Of a stretch of DNA of 64,000 nucleotides, positions 1 to 10,799 are shown one piece after another. How positions within the stretch are numbered: position 1 is the stretch's first letter; each line of letters starts with the position of its first letter. The notes below the pieces were generated by a model. The model had not been told where the DNA came from. It worked only from the letters and a program-made list of their open reading frames with translations, and did no database searches. A program made the position numbers and the translations under genes. Source of the stretch: Galaxea fascicularis (Eukaryota; Cnidaria; Anthozoa; Scleractinia; Euphylliidae). The DNA lies in NCBI GenBank assembly GCA_948470475.1, contig OX419342.1:16838467-16902466 (forward strand), written 5' to 3'.

Positions 1-700
1 TTAGACTGTGAAAGATTTGTGTGGTGAAAGAGCTGTGGTGAAAAGCTGAAATGGTCGCCAAAATGGGAGATTTGCCGTCAAATTCAACTAAGTAATGGAA
101 AACTTCTAGTCCGAAGCATAAAACTTTAGATCAAGTCAGTGGATTAACGACGTCCACGTCAACGCTGTGCGATACCTTGTTGGACTCGACTCTCCTTCCG
201 CCACTTCGACTAGGTCACCTGAAGATGTGTTAGACTGTGAAAGATTTGTGTGGTGAAAGAGCTGTGGTGAAAAGCTGAAATGGTCGCCAAAATGGGAGAT
301 TTGCCGTCAAATTCAACTAAGTAATGGAAAACTTCTAGTCCGAAGCATAAAACTTTAGATCAAGTCAGTGGATTAACGACGTCCACGTCAACGCTGTGCG
401 ATACCTTGTTGGACTCGACTCTCCTTCCGCCACTTCGACTAGGTCACCTGAAGATGTGTTAGACTGTGAAAGATTTGTGTGGTGAAAGAGCTGTGGTGAA
501 AAGCTGAAATGGTCGCCAAAATGGGAGATTTGCCGTCAAATTCAACTAAGTAATGGAAAACTTCTAGTCCGAAACATAAAACTTTAGATCAAGTCAGTGG
601 ATTAACGACGTCCACGTCAACGCTGTGCGATACCTTGTTGGACTCGACTCTCCTTCCGCCACTTCGACTAGGTCACCTGAAGATGTGTTAGACTGTGAAA
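1..700. repeat. 229-bp tandem satellite, three copies plus a partial fourth
   Basis: Units begin at 1, 230, 459 and 688, each starting TTAGACTGTG, which gives an exact 229-bp period. The copies are almost identical; one visible change is GAAGCATAAA to GAAACATAAA in the third. The fourth copy stops after about 13 bases. The array is cut by the window edge, so its full length is unknown. No open frame of note is present. Confidence 0.97.
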
Positions 701-859
701 ATATTTTTAACTGGCCACTCTGGGAAGAATTATATCAAGGCTTGATGGACGGCTTTTTGGATGTATCTAAAGCGTTGTGAAAGGGATTGTAATTTTCCCG
801 CTGTGCTTGGAGCATGACTAAATTAAGACGAAGGATGAGCGATTTACGCAGTGGCCCGA

Positions 860-1345
860 TGTGGCCTTTTCGACGATTGGAGAACGTATTTACCGTTGAC
901 CTTTTATTTACACAGGATACGCAAAGTCAGCTTATAAGACGATTTTTTTTTGTGTTGGCCCATTGCCGTCCGTTCTTTTTTGCTATGGGTCGTGAGAGAC
1001 CCATAAGAAAAAAAAATTCTGCAAAAAATCGTGTTATTTCCATTTATCGCCAAATTTGGTACACACGAATTTGAGAGATTTACCCGCTTCCTGTGCGAAT
1101 TTGCCTAGGATACGTGAAATCAGCTAAAAAATAACGATTTTTTTTGTGTTGACCCGTTCCCGACCGATCTTCTTTTTATGGGTCGTGAGAGACCCATAAG
1201 AAAAAAAAAGTCTGCAAAAAATCGTGTTATTTCCGATCTTCGCCAAATTTGGCACTCAGGAAGTTGAGAGATTTACCCACTTCTGGTGAGAATTTGGGTA
1301 GGATACGTCAAATCAGCTTACATAACGAATCTTGTGTGTTTTTGC
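860..1345. repeat. Diverged tandem repeat, about 193-bp period, with a small hairpin
   Basis: The landmark AGGATACGNNAANTCAGCT recurs at 913, 1107 and 1300. A 20-base hairpin with 7-bp arms ATGGGTC/GACCCAT occurs at 985-1004 and again at 1178-1197, each time followed by an A-rich run and TCTGCAAAAAATCGTG. The copies are clearly related but eroded. The open frame at 814-1074 lies over this repeat and is probably not a gene. Confidence 0.75.
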
Positions 1346-1440
1346 ATTTCACACTGGGAGAATTTGGCTTCGTCGGCTAAGAGAGTTCGAACGGTGAATT
1401 TGTCGACTAAAATGGTTTTAGAAATGATATTTGAAAAGGA

Positions 1441-4070
1441 AAAAGATCGCTTGGGGATGTAGAAGGATAAGGAAAGCGAACCAGACGAAGAACTGGAATG
1501 CGAGAGCGAAATTCAAGGTATGCGATGCGATTTAGTTTCGAACGCGTGGTTTCAAGCGCTACGAAATATCGTCTTGTAATGCGAGGAAATACTCTTCGCG
1601 TTGCTTTTATACGTTTGAATCCTCGCCAATTTCATGAATTGTATCCGTAAATTCACATTTGAGGGCTCAAAGGTTGTTTCGGAGTGATCAGTTGTAGGTC
1701 AAACGACGCGTTATTTCATTACAGACTCGTAACTCAATAGAGGTGTTTACAGATTGTGATTATGTTGCTATGGGGACAGAGAGGGGCCAGAGGGGGGTCA
1801 AAAAAAATTCAAATAATTTTGGCTTTGAACTTTTTCGGCCAAATTTTCAGGTCAATTTGCTTACAGAATAAGCTTCATTACACCTGTCGACACCTTAGGA
1901 CCATATTACAACCCTTAGGAGAAATATTCATTTTTTCTCAAAAGTGATGCATAAATTATGCTAATTTGTCTCTTTCAGAATTTTTTTCTGAAATATTCTG
2001 GGCTTTCATGATAAGATATATTTTTTTCCAAAAAGCCCATTTTATACACTTTCAATTGAGATATTTTATTCCACATTGCTGTAAATACCTGCGGAGAAAA
2101 AAAATTAAACGTGTAATACTGTCAAATTTGTCATTTTTTAACCAGATGGAAAAGAGTTTTAAGTAATTGACGTCTTCAGAGTTATTAAGCTCAGGTACTT
2201 AGCTTTCCGCGTTTAGCGCGTACGTACACGAACTCGCACAAACAGCCGTGATTTTAAAACTTTTCTGTGTTTCTGCTGAATCTTTGACATACAATTTTTA
2301 GCTTTATAAAAATTGAATTAAATTATGTGAACCCCCATGCATTACAACCTCTGTGAAAACGTTTTGTGTAGTACAGTAATTTTTCAGATACAACAAAATG
2401 TTTGCCACTCAAATTAAACTTAGGGTAATCCATTTGAAAGCACAAACTGTTCCAGCATTTGTTTATGCGCAACTATTTTTCTTAGGCCAATACTTTGAAT
2501 AATGGATTTATTGTACACTTTGTTATAAATGTAATAGGGAATTTAGTTCATGGACAGTATAAAATAAAGTATTGATGTCTGTGCGAAGGAAGGTAACGTT
2601 TTAAGTTCCGGTTGAAAATAAAGTAATCATTTATTCTGTCACTGTTTACGATACGTTTTTAACCTTCAAATATCGTATTTAGTAAAATTACTGAGCTTGC
2701 ATCGGTTGCCTTAAGCAACTTAAATTGTTTCATTTAATGTTAGCATTAATTTGATTTCATTCGCATTGCTGCAACTTCTAGTTTAAGTTTTATAATTTCA
2801 AGAATTAAACAACACTTTTTAGGTGGGAAGTGCATTTTTAAGTGTACCACAAATGCGCTTCTTCTTTTTTTAACAAACAGCAACAACTATCTGTATCAAC
2901 TTACCTTCTTAAGTATACATTGTCCCTGAGCAGACAGCAGCCATAAAAAAATAATAATTAAAAAAGTCGTCAAAAGTTCCGTTTAAAGAAAATGCAAGTC
3001 CAGTCCGTTGTCCAGTCCTTGGAATTTTTTGTTCTAGCTGACCTTTTGTGGCGCGGCGTAGCAGTGAACTAAAAGCGCGCGAAAGTATAGCCTCGTTTTT
3101 GTTCTTTCCTCCAGGCCCTCTCCTCTGAAAAAAATCTTAAAAATCGATCCTCGCCAAAAGCAATTGAAATTAGAAGAAACTGACAACGCCATCATAAAGA
3201 GCATACTCTCAAGCCTTTGGCAAAATTTTCTTTTATTCCTACCTCAAATGGTCGTTGAGCAGGAAGCTGACAAACTTTTCAGTTAGATTTTCTACTGCCG
3301 CACTTTTTTAGGAAAAAGTAATCATGGCCATATTTTAAAACACTATTTATTAAATTACAACTTCGCTTAAAAATACTCTTGGAGAAAGGTTCTAGTAAAC
3401 TTTAAGAGCGAATATTAGACTTCAGTCCGTTCTGGTCACGTGACCGATGACGTCACAGCATTAAAAATGACAAAAGTGTATATTTCATAAAAATATCTAC
3501 CAATATTTAAAGTTCTGTTTCCTCGCGTTTAATGCAACGCGAGATAGCACTTGTACTCAGACTCCCCCTTTTTGAAAATTGTATATAGCTCCCTTAATAT
3601 TTATACTTTGTTCGGTACCTGGGCAGTCCGAAATGGCTCACACCATTGTGCTTCAAACCACGTTGACTGCTTTTTCAATAACTAAATAATTTCGTCACAG
3701 TGAGCAAAAACGCACTTGTGAGCAAAGTCACGTGACCAATGATTTCATCGCCCTTAGTCTTGTACAATAATTAGTTTATGGTAAGACTTATTTCTAGACA
3801 ACGTGGGGTCTTGCTGCCCTCAAACTGACCAAGTTATTTGGGATTGACGATTTTCCAGCTGCAAAGGATTCTGGGAAGATTCTTATTATAATTATATATT
3901 GTTATTTATTTATTATTATTATATATTTTGGATAGTCATTTTTCGACAATTCTCTTTCGTACACAAGAAGAATGTACAAGGGTATTTGTTTTAATATTCA
4001 TATTATTCATATTATTATTATTATAAATCGTGGTATTGAGGCAATTTTAGTAAATCGACTCATATACGGA
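1441..4070. other. AT-rich intergenic DNA, no gene recognised
   Basis: Both strands were read. Open frames are short (under 70 codons) and lack recognisable domains. The stretch near 3880-4030 is a TTATTA-rich low-complexity patch directly before the retrotransposon remnant. No RNA gene or repeat array stands out. Confidence 0.6.
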
Positions 4071-4075
4071 GGACA

Positions 4076-5940
4076 ATGGCAAAGTGTGTTTTGCACGTGA
4101 CTAAGCTCGATGTCATTGACGCAAGTGGTTCCCTTCAAGTTTGTGCAGGGCGCAAAAGTGAAACTGAAGCTGCAATTCATGCAATGTGCAGCATCTTCGA
4201 TGCGGATGCAGCGGGTGCTTTTCTGCTAATCGATGCATCAAACGCCTTTAACGCCCTGAACAGAGCTGCAGCCCTTCACAATATCCGAGTGCTACGTCCT
4301 ACCCTGGGTACCTACGCGATAAACACTTATAGACAACCTACGCGTCTCTTCATTACAGGTGGTAAAGAATTAATATCAGCAGAGGGCACCACACAGGGTG
4401 ACCCTCTATCTATGGGCCTAGAGCCTATATGCCATAAGTGGTCACTTATAACGCAATTACATGTCTCAAGCGCAGCAAAACAGTGCTGGTTTGCTGATGA
4501 CGCAACCGGAAGTGGTTCCCTGCAAGACGTCAGGAAATGGTGGGATGAACTATCAGAAAGTGGTCCTGTGCTGGGTTACTTCCCTAATGCAAAGAAATGT
4601 TGGTCCCGTCAAACCGAAACGAGAACAGGTCCCCTGGGCGGTGTTTAGAGACACTGCTATTAACGTCACAGTGGAGGGCCACAAGCAATTAGGCGCGACT
4701 CTAGGATCTAGATCTTTCCTTGAAGAATATGTCGGGGAGAAAATAGACGAATGGGTCAGCGAAGTTACTAAACTCGCAGAGTTTGCCATATCACAGCCTC
4801 AAGCAAACTACTCAACCTTCATTTTCGGTCGGCAGCACCGTTGGACATGTTTCTTAAGAACATTACCGGATATTGCAGAATTACTAGAGCCACTCGAGCG
4901 CGCGATTAATGAGGTATCAGCTGTCACTGACCATACAGTCACTGAAGTAGAGCGTGACCTGCTTGCTATCCCTGTGCGTATGGGAGGCCGTGGATTTACA
5001 GATCCTGTAGTGGCCTCATCTTCTGAATACGAGGCTTCAATCAAAGTTACTGACCCGATCGTGAGTCGAATGGTTCAGCAAGAGCACCAGCCTCCAGATG
5101 CCTCAGAAATTCTAACACTGCAACTGGGCACACGAAAACAAAAAGACGACTGTTAAAGTGAGAGGCTGGAGCAGGTGACCTCCCTGCCGACGAAAGCTAA
5201 GTGAGCTGTTGACTGTGATTCCCCTCAAAGAGCTAGATTACAATCTACACAAGAAGGAATTTAGAGATGCAATCCAGTTACGGTACGACTGGGAAATAAC
5301 GGACACACCCATGATATGCGCATGTGGTGTTCAATTTAGCGTGGAACGCGGGGGATTCATTATTCAGCGCCATAATGAACTGCGCGACTTGGAAGCAGAA
5401 ATGTTAAGGATGGTCTGTAATGATGTGGAAGTAGAGCCAGTTCTTCAGGAGGTTACTGGGGAGACGTTAAATTATGGCGCTAACAAAGCCCCGGACGCCC
5501 GTTTAGATATTCACGCTCGAGGCTTTTGGGAGAGACAGAGATCTGCATTTTTCGATGTTCGGGTTTTTCATCCCAATGCAGACTCGTACAGAGACTTAAC
5601 CGCTAAGCAGATCTACAAGAAACATGAGAACGAGAGGAAGAGGCGGTAATGGAGATCGAACAGGGAACGTTCACTCCCCTAGTTCTCACGACCACAGGCG
5701 GAATGTCGGAAGAATGTGTTAAGTACCACGGCCGATTTGCGGAGCTGATCGCAAATAAGAAGGGAGAAATCGAAAGTTACTCAAGCGCAATTTTCTGGAT
5801 AAGAGCTAAGTGTCTTTCGCCATCGTACGCTCTGCGGTACTGTGCTTGAGAGCGCTCAAGATCCAGAAGGCGACAGCTGGACTATGTTGACTCAGATTTA
5901 CAGATTGAAAACATTACAGCCTGCCCAAATTAGGAATTTA
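4076..5940 (+). pseudogene. Non-LTR retrotransposon remnant: reverse transcriptase plus restriction-like endonuclease
   Basis: The reading moves through three frames. 4076 to about 4605 carries RT motif A ([14 protein letters not shown]), motif B ([10 protein letters not shown]) and the catalytic motif C (FADDATGSG). About 4605-5156 continues in the next frame with the thumb region. 5209-5649 and 5649-5849 carry a C-terminal domain with [13 protein letters not shown] and FFDVRVF, which resembles the PD-(D/E)XK endonuclease of site-specific non-LTR elements. Compared with my memory of cnidarian relatives, the second half of the zinc knuckle after CACG is deleted, and a further piece is lost near 5200. 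At least two frameshifts and two deletions make it non-functional. It is 5'-truncated, and its 3' end is near the T-rich stretch at 5950. The family name is an inference. Confidence 0.9.
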
Positions 5941-6034
5941 AGAAATACGTGATTTTATTTTATTTTTTTTATTTTTTTGGGCTATGTTGTCATCCTACAA
6001 CACTAGATTACCTGCAAGTTATTTCAGCACATCT

Positions 6035-6040
6035 GACTTG
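6035..6040. repeat. Target-site duplication GACTTG, left copy
   Basis: GACTTG lies immediately before the left arm of the foldback element and recurs at 7618-7623 immediately after the right arm. Because the arms end symmetrically in TACGATGG and CCATCGTA, the 6-bp duplication is well placed. Confidence 0.8.
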
Positions 6041-6059
6041 TACGATGGCCCAGAAGGCT

Positions 6060-6382
6060 CACAGTTCAGTTGTGATTTTTGACAGTTCAGTTGTGATTTT
6101 TCACAGTTCAGTTGTGATTTTTGACAGTTCAGTTGTGATTTTTGAAACAGTTCAGTTGTGATTTTTGACAGTTCAGTTGTGATTTTTGAAACAGTTCAGT
6201 TGTGATTTTTGACAGTTCAGTTGTGATTTTTGAAACAGTTCAGTTGTGATTTTTGACAGTTCAGTTGTGCTTTTTGAACAGTTCAGTTGTGATTTTTGAC
6301 AGTTCAGTTGTGATTTTCTAAACAGTTCAGTTGTGATTTTACTCACAGTTCAGTTGTGATTTTACACACAGTTCAGTTGTTA
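6060..6382 (+). repeat. 20-22 bp minisatellite in the left arm, 15 units
   Basis: The core CAGTTCAGTTGTGATTTTT repeats 15 times with spacers of TGA, TGAAA or TCA. The matching run in the right arm (7385-7597) has 10 units in the opposite orientation. Subterminal repeats of this kind often bind transposase in foldback elements; that role is inferred here. Confidence 0.95.
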
Positions 6383-6639
6383 TTTTCTTGGACGATGTAG
6401 CCTGGGACATAACATACGGGGACTGAGATTACCGAGGGTCAAGCGTGTTACGAGTTCACCACTTTGCAACGCGAGTACAAATGGATGCAATACTTAGGCA
6501 AGCTGTCAGAAGAGATTAGGCGTCAGAACAACTACGATCGCGAGGAATCTGCTGCAGGGAGTTGTACTGCTCCATCGAACAGTAAGCCGTCTTTCCAGGC
6601 TGTTGGATCGCATAAGAGGACAACCAAAAGGAGAGAAGA

Positions 6640-7020
6640 GAAAGACTGATAAAGAACATCGAATCCAAGTTCGATGGATTCATTACAACGACGAGTCAAA
6701 GGTTTTTGTTCCCGTTCGTCAGAAGAACGGTGGGGAAACCGATTTATTGCTTATAGTGCGTTGGAACCTCCAACTGTGGAACAGCTTAAAGAAAAAGCCA
6801 CTGCTTTGTTTTTCCCCGACGGCAAAAGTGCTTTCGCTGGTCAAGTCGATGACAACACAAACTGCCATTTTCGAATTTCCTGGTGATGGAACTGTTGACA
6901 GTTACTTGAAAGAATATGGCCTTTACCGGCATCAACAACTTATGTTTACCTCCGATCACAACATAAAGATGCAATATTTTCAGAATTTGACACCCAACTA
7001 CAAAGCCCACTTACGACAGA
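6640..7020 (+). pseudogene. Broken gene fragment in the centre of the foldback element
   Basis: Three overlapping frames read as one decayed protein. First comes RIQVRWIHYNDESKVFVPVR, then in another frame TVEQLKEKATALFFPDGKSA, then FEFPGDGTVDSYLKEYGL. The order and spacing (charged start, VRxKxGG, LKxxAxxLFFPxGxS) resemble the N-terminal part of an uncharacterised animal protein family seen beside mobile elements, as I remember it. The first segment also lies inside both arms, so the arm probably captured part of the gene. Frameshifts prevent expression of a complete product. Family membership is uncertain. Confidence 0.5.
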
Positions 7021-7384
7021 TGAAGTAAGATCAAGACGAATAGCTCTACTTTCAAATTCAAAAACCTTTGACTCGTTGTTGTAATGAATCCATCGAACTT
7101 GGATTCGATGTTCTTTATCAGTCTTTCTCTTCTCTCCTTTTGGTTGTCCTCTTATGCGATCCAACAGCCCGGAAAGACGGCTTACTGTTCGATGGAGCAG
7201 TACAACTCCCTGCAGCAGATTCCTCGCGATCGTAGTTGTTCTGACGCCTAATCTCTTCTGACAGCTTGCCTAAGTATTGCATCCATTTGTACTCGCGTTG
7301 CAAAGTGGTGAACTCGTAACACGCTTGACCCTCGGTAATCTCAGTCCCCGTATGTTATGTCCCAGGCTACATCGTCCAAGAAAA

Positions 7385-7597
7385 TAACAACTGAACTGTG
7401 TGTAAAATCACAACTGAACTGTGAGTAAAATCACAACTGAACTGTTTAGAAAATCACAACTGAACTGTCAAAAATCACAACTGAACTGTTCAAAAATCAC
7501 AACTGAACTGTCAAAAATCACAACTGAACTGTTTCAAAAATCACAACTGAACTGTCAAAAATCACAACTGAACTGTCAAAAATCACAACTGAACTGT
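7385..7597 (-). repeat. 20-22 bp minisatellite in the right arm, 10 units
   Basis: This is the reverse complement of the left-arm run: AAAATCACAACTGAACTGT repeated ten times. It has five units fewer than the left arm, which points to slippage or unequal exchange after insertion. Confidence 0.95.
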
Positions 7598-7617
7598 GAG
7601 CCTTCTGGGCCATCGTA

Positions 7618-7623
7618 GACTTG
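7618..7623. repeat. Target-site duplication GACTTG, right copy
   Basis: This pairs with GACTTG at 6035-6040 across the foldback element. Confidence 0.8.
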
Positions 7624-7749
7624 TACATGTATTTTTAGAAGGAAAACTTTTTGTGGTAAAGGGCAATGTATATAAATATAGTATTTTATCAGATATATTG
7701 AAATTGCAGATAGAGGATTTTATCATTGTAAATTTTTAAGGTTGTTGTA

Positions 7750-7750
7750 G

Positions 7751-7797
<47 letters not shown>

Positions 7798-8170
7798 TTT
7801 TTTTAATAATGAAAATTTTATTAACAATACAGCAACAAATAAATACATCTTTCACAAAGACAAAATATTTAAAATAAACGACTTCCCTCGATTGCAATAG
7901 GCAAAAAGCAGTGACATATCTTAAAAAGGATTCTTCATATGACTAGAACACTTTTGATGATTACTCGTGTGTTTCTGGAAATGAGATGCAATAAAAACCT
8001 ACAGTAATAATAATAATAATAATTTTTTTTGATTAAAAATCTCTATTCGCATAAAATACAGGCAGCAATGTCACATCAGAGGAAACATATAAATATAAAA
8101 ACTGAAACCTAATAATAATAATAATAATAATAATAACAATAATAATAATTGTTATTATTACTATTATTTT
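7750..8170. repeat. AT-rich tract with (TAA)n microsatellites
   Basis: (TAA)n runs are visible near 7751-7797, 8007-8022 and 8111-8150. Between them, the phrases TTTATTAACA and TCTATTCGCATAAAATAC suggest degraded copies of a dispersed repeat. The minus-strand open frame at 8033-8248 translates the microsatellite into isoleucine runs and is not a gene. Confidence 0.85.
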
Positions 8171-9960
8171 AGTTTCTGGAGTGAGTAGTTGAAAATACAA
8201 AAGCAGAGAGCCCCAAAAACGATGTTGGTTACTGGTTGTCCATTTCACATCTTATCAACACACGCGTACGATCTGCAACCTTTAAAAAGAGTAATTTCCT
8301 TCACACTGTAAATTAAATTCTGAGGGTGCAATGTGCTGCACAGGGTACCTTTTAGCAGACTTTTAAAAACTTGTCTGATTTGAACGGTCTGCATAATAGT
8401 TTGTACAGTTTATTTTTTCTTAGAAGTTATTGCTCTGCCTATATAAACAGGTTCTTGTCAACTGCAATCAATGAAAAGTTAGTTATTGGATAAGGTTGAA
8501 CATGATAGCGAAAACTTTCTCGGTGGACGCTGAGGTGATAACCTAAAGGCCAGGCTTAATTGGCCTACAGTTATGCAAAAGAAGGATTTAATGATTGTTT
8601 TGTTATGAATACACTCCGGTGCTTGTGTAGACAAGATAGCGGACAAATTAAACACTGTAAGGCACATCAACTCTATCTACTCTAAGTTTGCAGTTTTTAA
8701 TACACAGTCTACACGATTGCGCCAAAAGGCTTTCCGAAAGTTAAGCCAAAACTAAAATTTTCTCATTTTCAGACCAAATTCAACACGCTTCTAGTACAAA
8801 CTTTAAGTATATGGTTTTAGTAGTTTGAAAAGCTTAAGAAACAAACCGTGCATCGCGCGTGTATAAATGACGTAACTTCTACATGCATTAAAAAAACATA
8901 ACGAGTGACTTAACGAAGACAGTACCAGAGGGAACTATCTGTTCGCAAGTGGCCATTCAAAATCTTGAAGGTCACGATAACCGGAATGTCGTAGCTAATA
9001 AAGTCTGCCACTGCGTTTTGACTGTCTCAGCGCATTGCATCAGAGCAGACTCCCAACATTGTACCGATGTGGGCCGATTTTTCCACGTCCAATATGATCA
9101 AAACACGCGTGCAATCAGTTTTCTTTAAAATTAAAATTCATTCTCGTTTTCCTTAATGCAGATGGAATGTCGAAGAGAGTATTGTAATCATGTTACTAAA
9201 AAAGTAGTGCTCTCCGATTAAAAGATGTTAAAACTATAGTTAGAAGTGGAAATTACTGCCAGTCAGACAGCTGTGATAATTAGCATGGTTACCATAGCAA
9301 CAGGCTGCTCATGGACGCAGTTTCTGCTCATTCTCTTCAATTGCAACGAAATACACTATTTCCCGCCGTGGGATAGTGGGTACATTTTAATTTACTGCAG
9401 GACAATTTCTGCTGTTGGAAATACAATCTCCTGTAATGTGCTGACAACATTCATGTCCACTGACAACCCGTTAGGTGATGAATCATTAAAGGGATAAAAC
9501 TGATGTGATGGAAGCGGTAATATTAATTAGTAATGTGAAGGAGCAATGGACCTTTGACTCTAAGAGACATTCGGCATCGATTTGCTTGTTTAGGTTAACA
9601 AATTCATTACAGATGCCGTAACGCAATCTTCCTGAGTCTGAACTGAAACAACTTTTCTAACTGCCAGAGAAAAGGTTGACCAGTAGCTCTTGATCATCTC
9701 CTTTATAAATCAAGCGTGGATATCAGCTTAGAAGAGCTCCTACGTATTTTGTGCTGATTTATCAAGAGAAAACGGATTTTCTTTGTTTTCCCTACAACTT
9801 GCTTACAGAAGTTTGCATGGCCTTCGTTTAATTTAATCGTTATCAATGAAGGATTACTGTACTTAAATGACATTTTTTAAAAGGGAAAATCTTAGACTTG
9901 CACTGACCTGGAGTGAAAATCGTTGAATTCGTTAACAGCCAGGGATACCATTCGAAATAA
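8171..9960. other. Intergenic DNA, no gene recognised
   Basis: No domain, RNA gene or array was found on either strand. The longest open frame (9246-9497, plus, 83 codons) has hydrophobic stretches but no known motif and no supporting context. Confidence 0.55.
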
Positions 9961-9962
9961 AA

Positions 9963-10021
9963 TCCCCAGGGGGGGGGGGGGCACTTTAGGAAATTCTGGG
10001 TGGGGATGTGCCGCTGGGACC

Positions 10022-10052
<31 letters not shown>

Positions 10053-10273
10053 CAGCTGAATTTTGCTACCCTATACTAGGGTGAACTTCCCAAAATCACT
10101 CCTATCCTAGAGTAGCTGTTTTCCAGAAACTGAGGTAACCAGCACAATCTAAAGCAAAGCCAAAGCAAAACGTTGTACCACAATCACTTCTCTCTTGAAA
10201 AAAGATTTATTTATACTTGTCCAGTTGTCCGGTCAGTTTCGTGAAAAATGATACCCTATTCTAGACCCAAACA

Positions 10274-10305
<32 letters not shown>

Positions 10306-10388
10306 TGCTTGAAAACCATACCCTTCACAGCGGCACATACCTATATAGCCCATATATGGTAGTACCTCCCCCCCCCCCCCCTCCCGGG
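9963..10388. mobile_element. MITE-like element with poly-G/poly-C ends
   Basis: The left end has a run of about 14 G at 9969-9982 and ATGTGCCGCTG at 10006-10016. The right end has the reverse complement CAGCGGCACAT at 10328-10338, then a poly-C run at 10369-10382. Between them, phrases such as ACCCTATNCTAG recur several times, so the centre is itself an eroded tandem repeat. It has no coding capacity. The exact ends are blurred by the homopolymers. Confidence 0.65.
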
Positions 10389-10554
10389 AATAAACCCAAC
10401 CCGTAATTGTTGTTTAGAGCACTTAATTCTATGTGCCAGATGAGATATGCAATACTGCCTAGCAAACTTAGGTTAAGGCTTATTTGGAATAAGGGTTATC
10501 TCTGTTGTATGGCAGATGCTCAAGGATTACACAGTCCACTAGGCCTGCAGATCC

Positions 10555-10799
10555 TCATAACATCGATTCCTTTGATGTTACCTCGCACTCTGTTGCTGTA
10601 GATACATCGTGCGAGACAAGGCGATAGTTGTTGGTTGGCTGTTGTACGACAACTCCGCCAAATAAACGTCGGTTTTGGCAAAATCGTCGAATCCACAACA
10701 ATGTAATTACAGCCAGGATGCCAGCTCCAATTAAAGAACTTACTGTTGCCGCAATAACAGCCCCTACATGGTGGCCTAGTCTCTGCGTGGAAGCTACAA
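10555..10799 (-). CDS. Last coding exon: transmembrane helix and short cytoplasmic tail
   Basis: The acceptor TTTTATAG lies just before 10799 and the exon starts in phase 1. It encodes a short juxtamembrane stretch, a hydrophobic helix of about 26 residues ([20 protein letters not shown] followed by ITLLWI), a basic stop-transfer sequence RRFCQNRR and a tail of about 45 residues ending ESML. The tail has no kinase, phosphatase or other enzyme domain. YRLV fits the YxxPhi sorting pattern but not a canonical ITIM, because the residue two before the tyrosine is Asn. Signalling, if any, must go through partners. Confidence 0.9.

Larger units (their letters stand above)
6041..7617. mobile_element. 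Foldback DNA transposon with long unequal inverted arms
   Basis: The left arm (6041-6708, 668 bp) and right arm (7059-7617, 559 bp) are near-perfect reverse complements, ending TACGATGGCC / GGCCATCGTA. Each arm starts with a tandem run of a 20-22 bp unit (CAGTTCAGTTGTGATTTTT): 15 units on the left and 10 on the right, which accounts for the length difference. The inner arm parts are unique sequence and almost identical, which indicates recent origin or gene conversion. The 350-bp centre (6709-7058) holds a decayed gene fragment. A 6-bp GACTTG duplication flanks the element. I do not recognise a transposase or a superfamily. Confidence 0.93.

Noticed and set aside
814..1074. Plus-strand 86-codon open frame
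   Set aside because: It lies over the diverged 193-bp repeat and does not continue in the next unit.
6060..7597. Regular 20-bp repeats that resemble a CRISPR array
   Set aside because: Repeats run head to tail without unique spacers, sit in inverted arms of a transposon, and the genome is eukaryotic.
9246..9497. Plus-strand 83-codon open frame with hydrophobic segments
   Set aside because: It has no known motif, splice context or repeat support; the length is within chance for this window.
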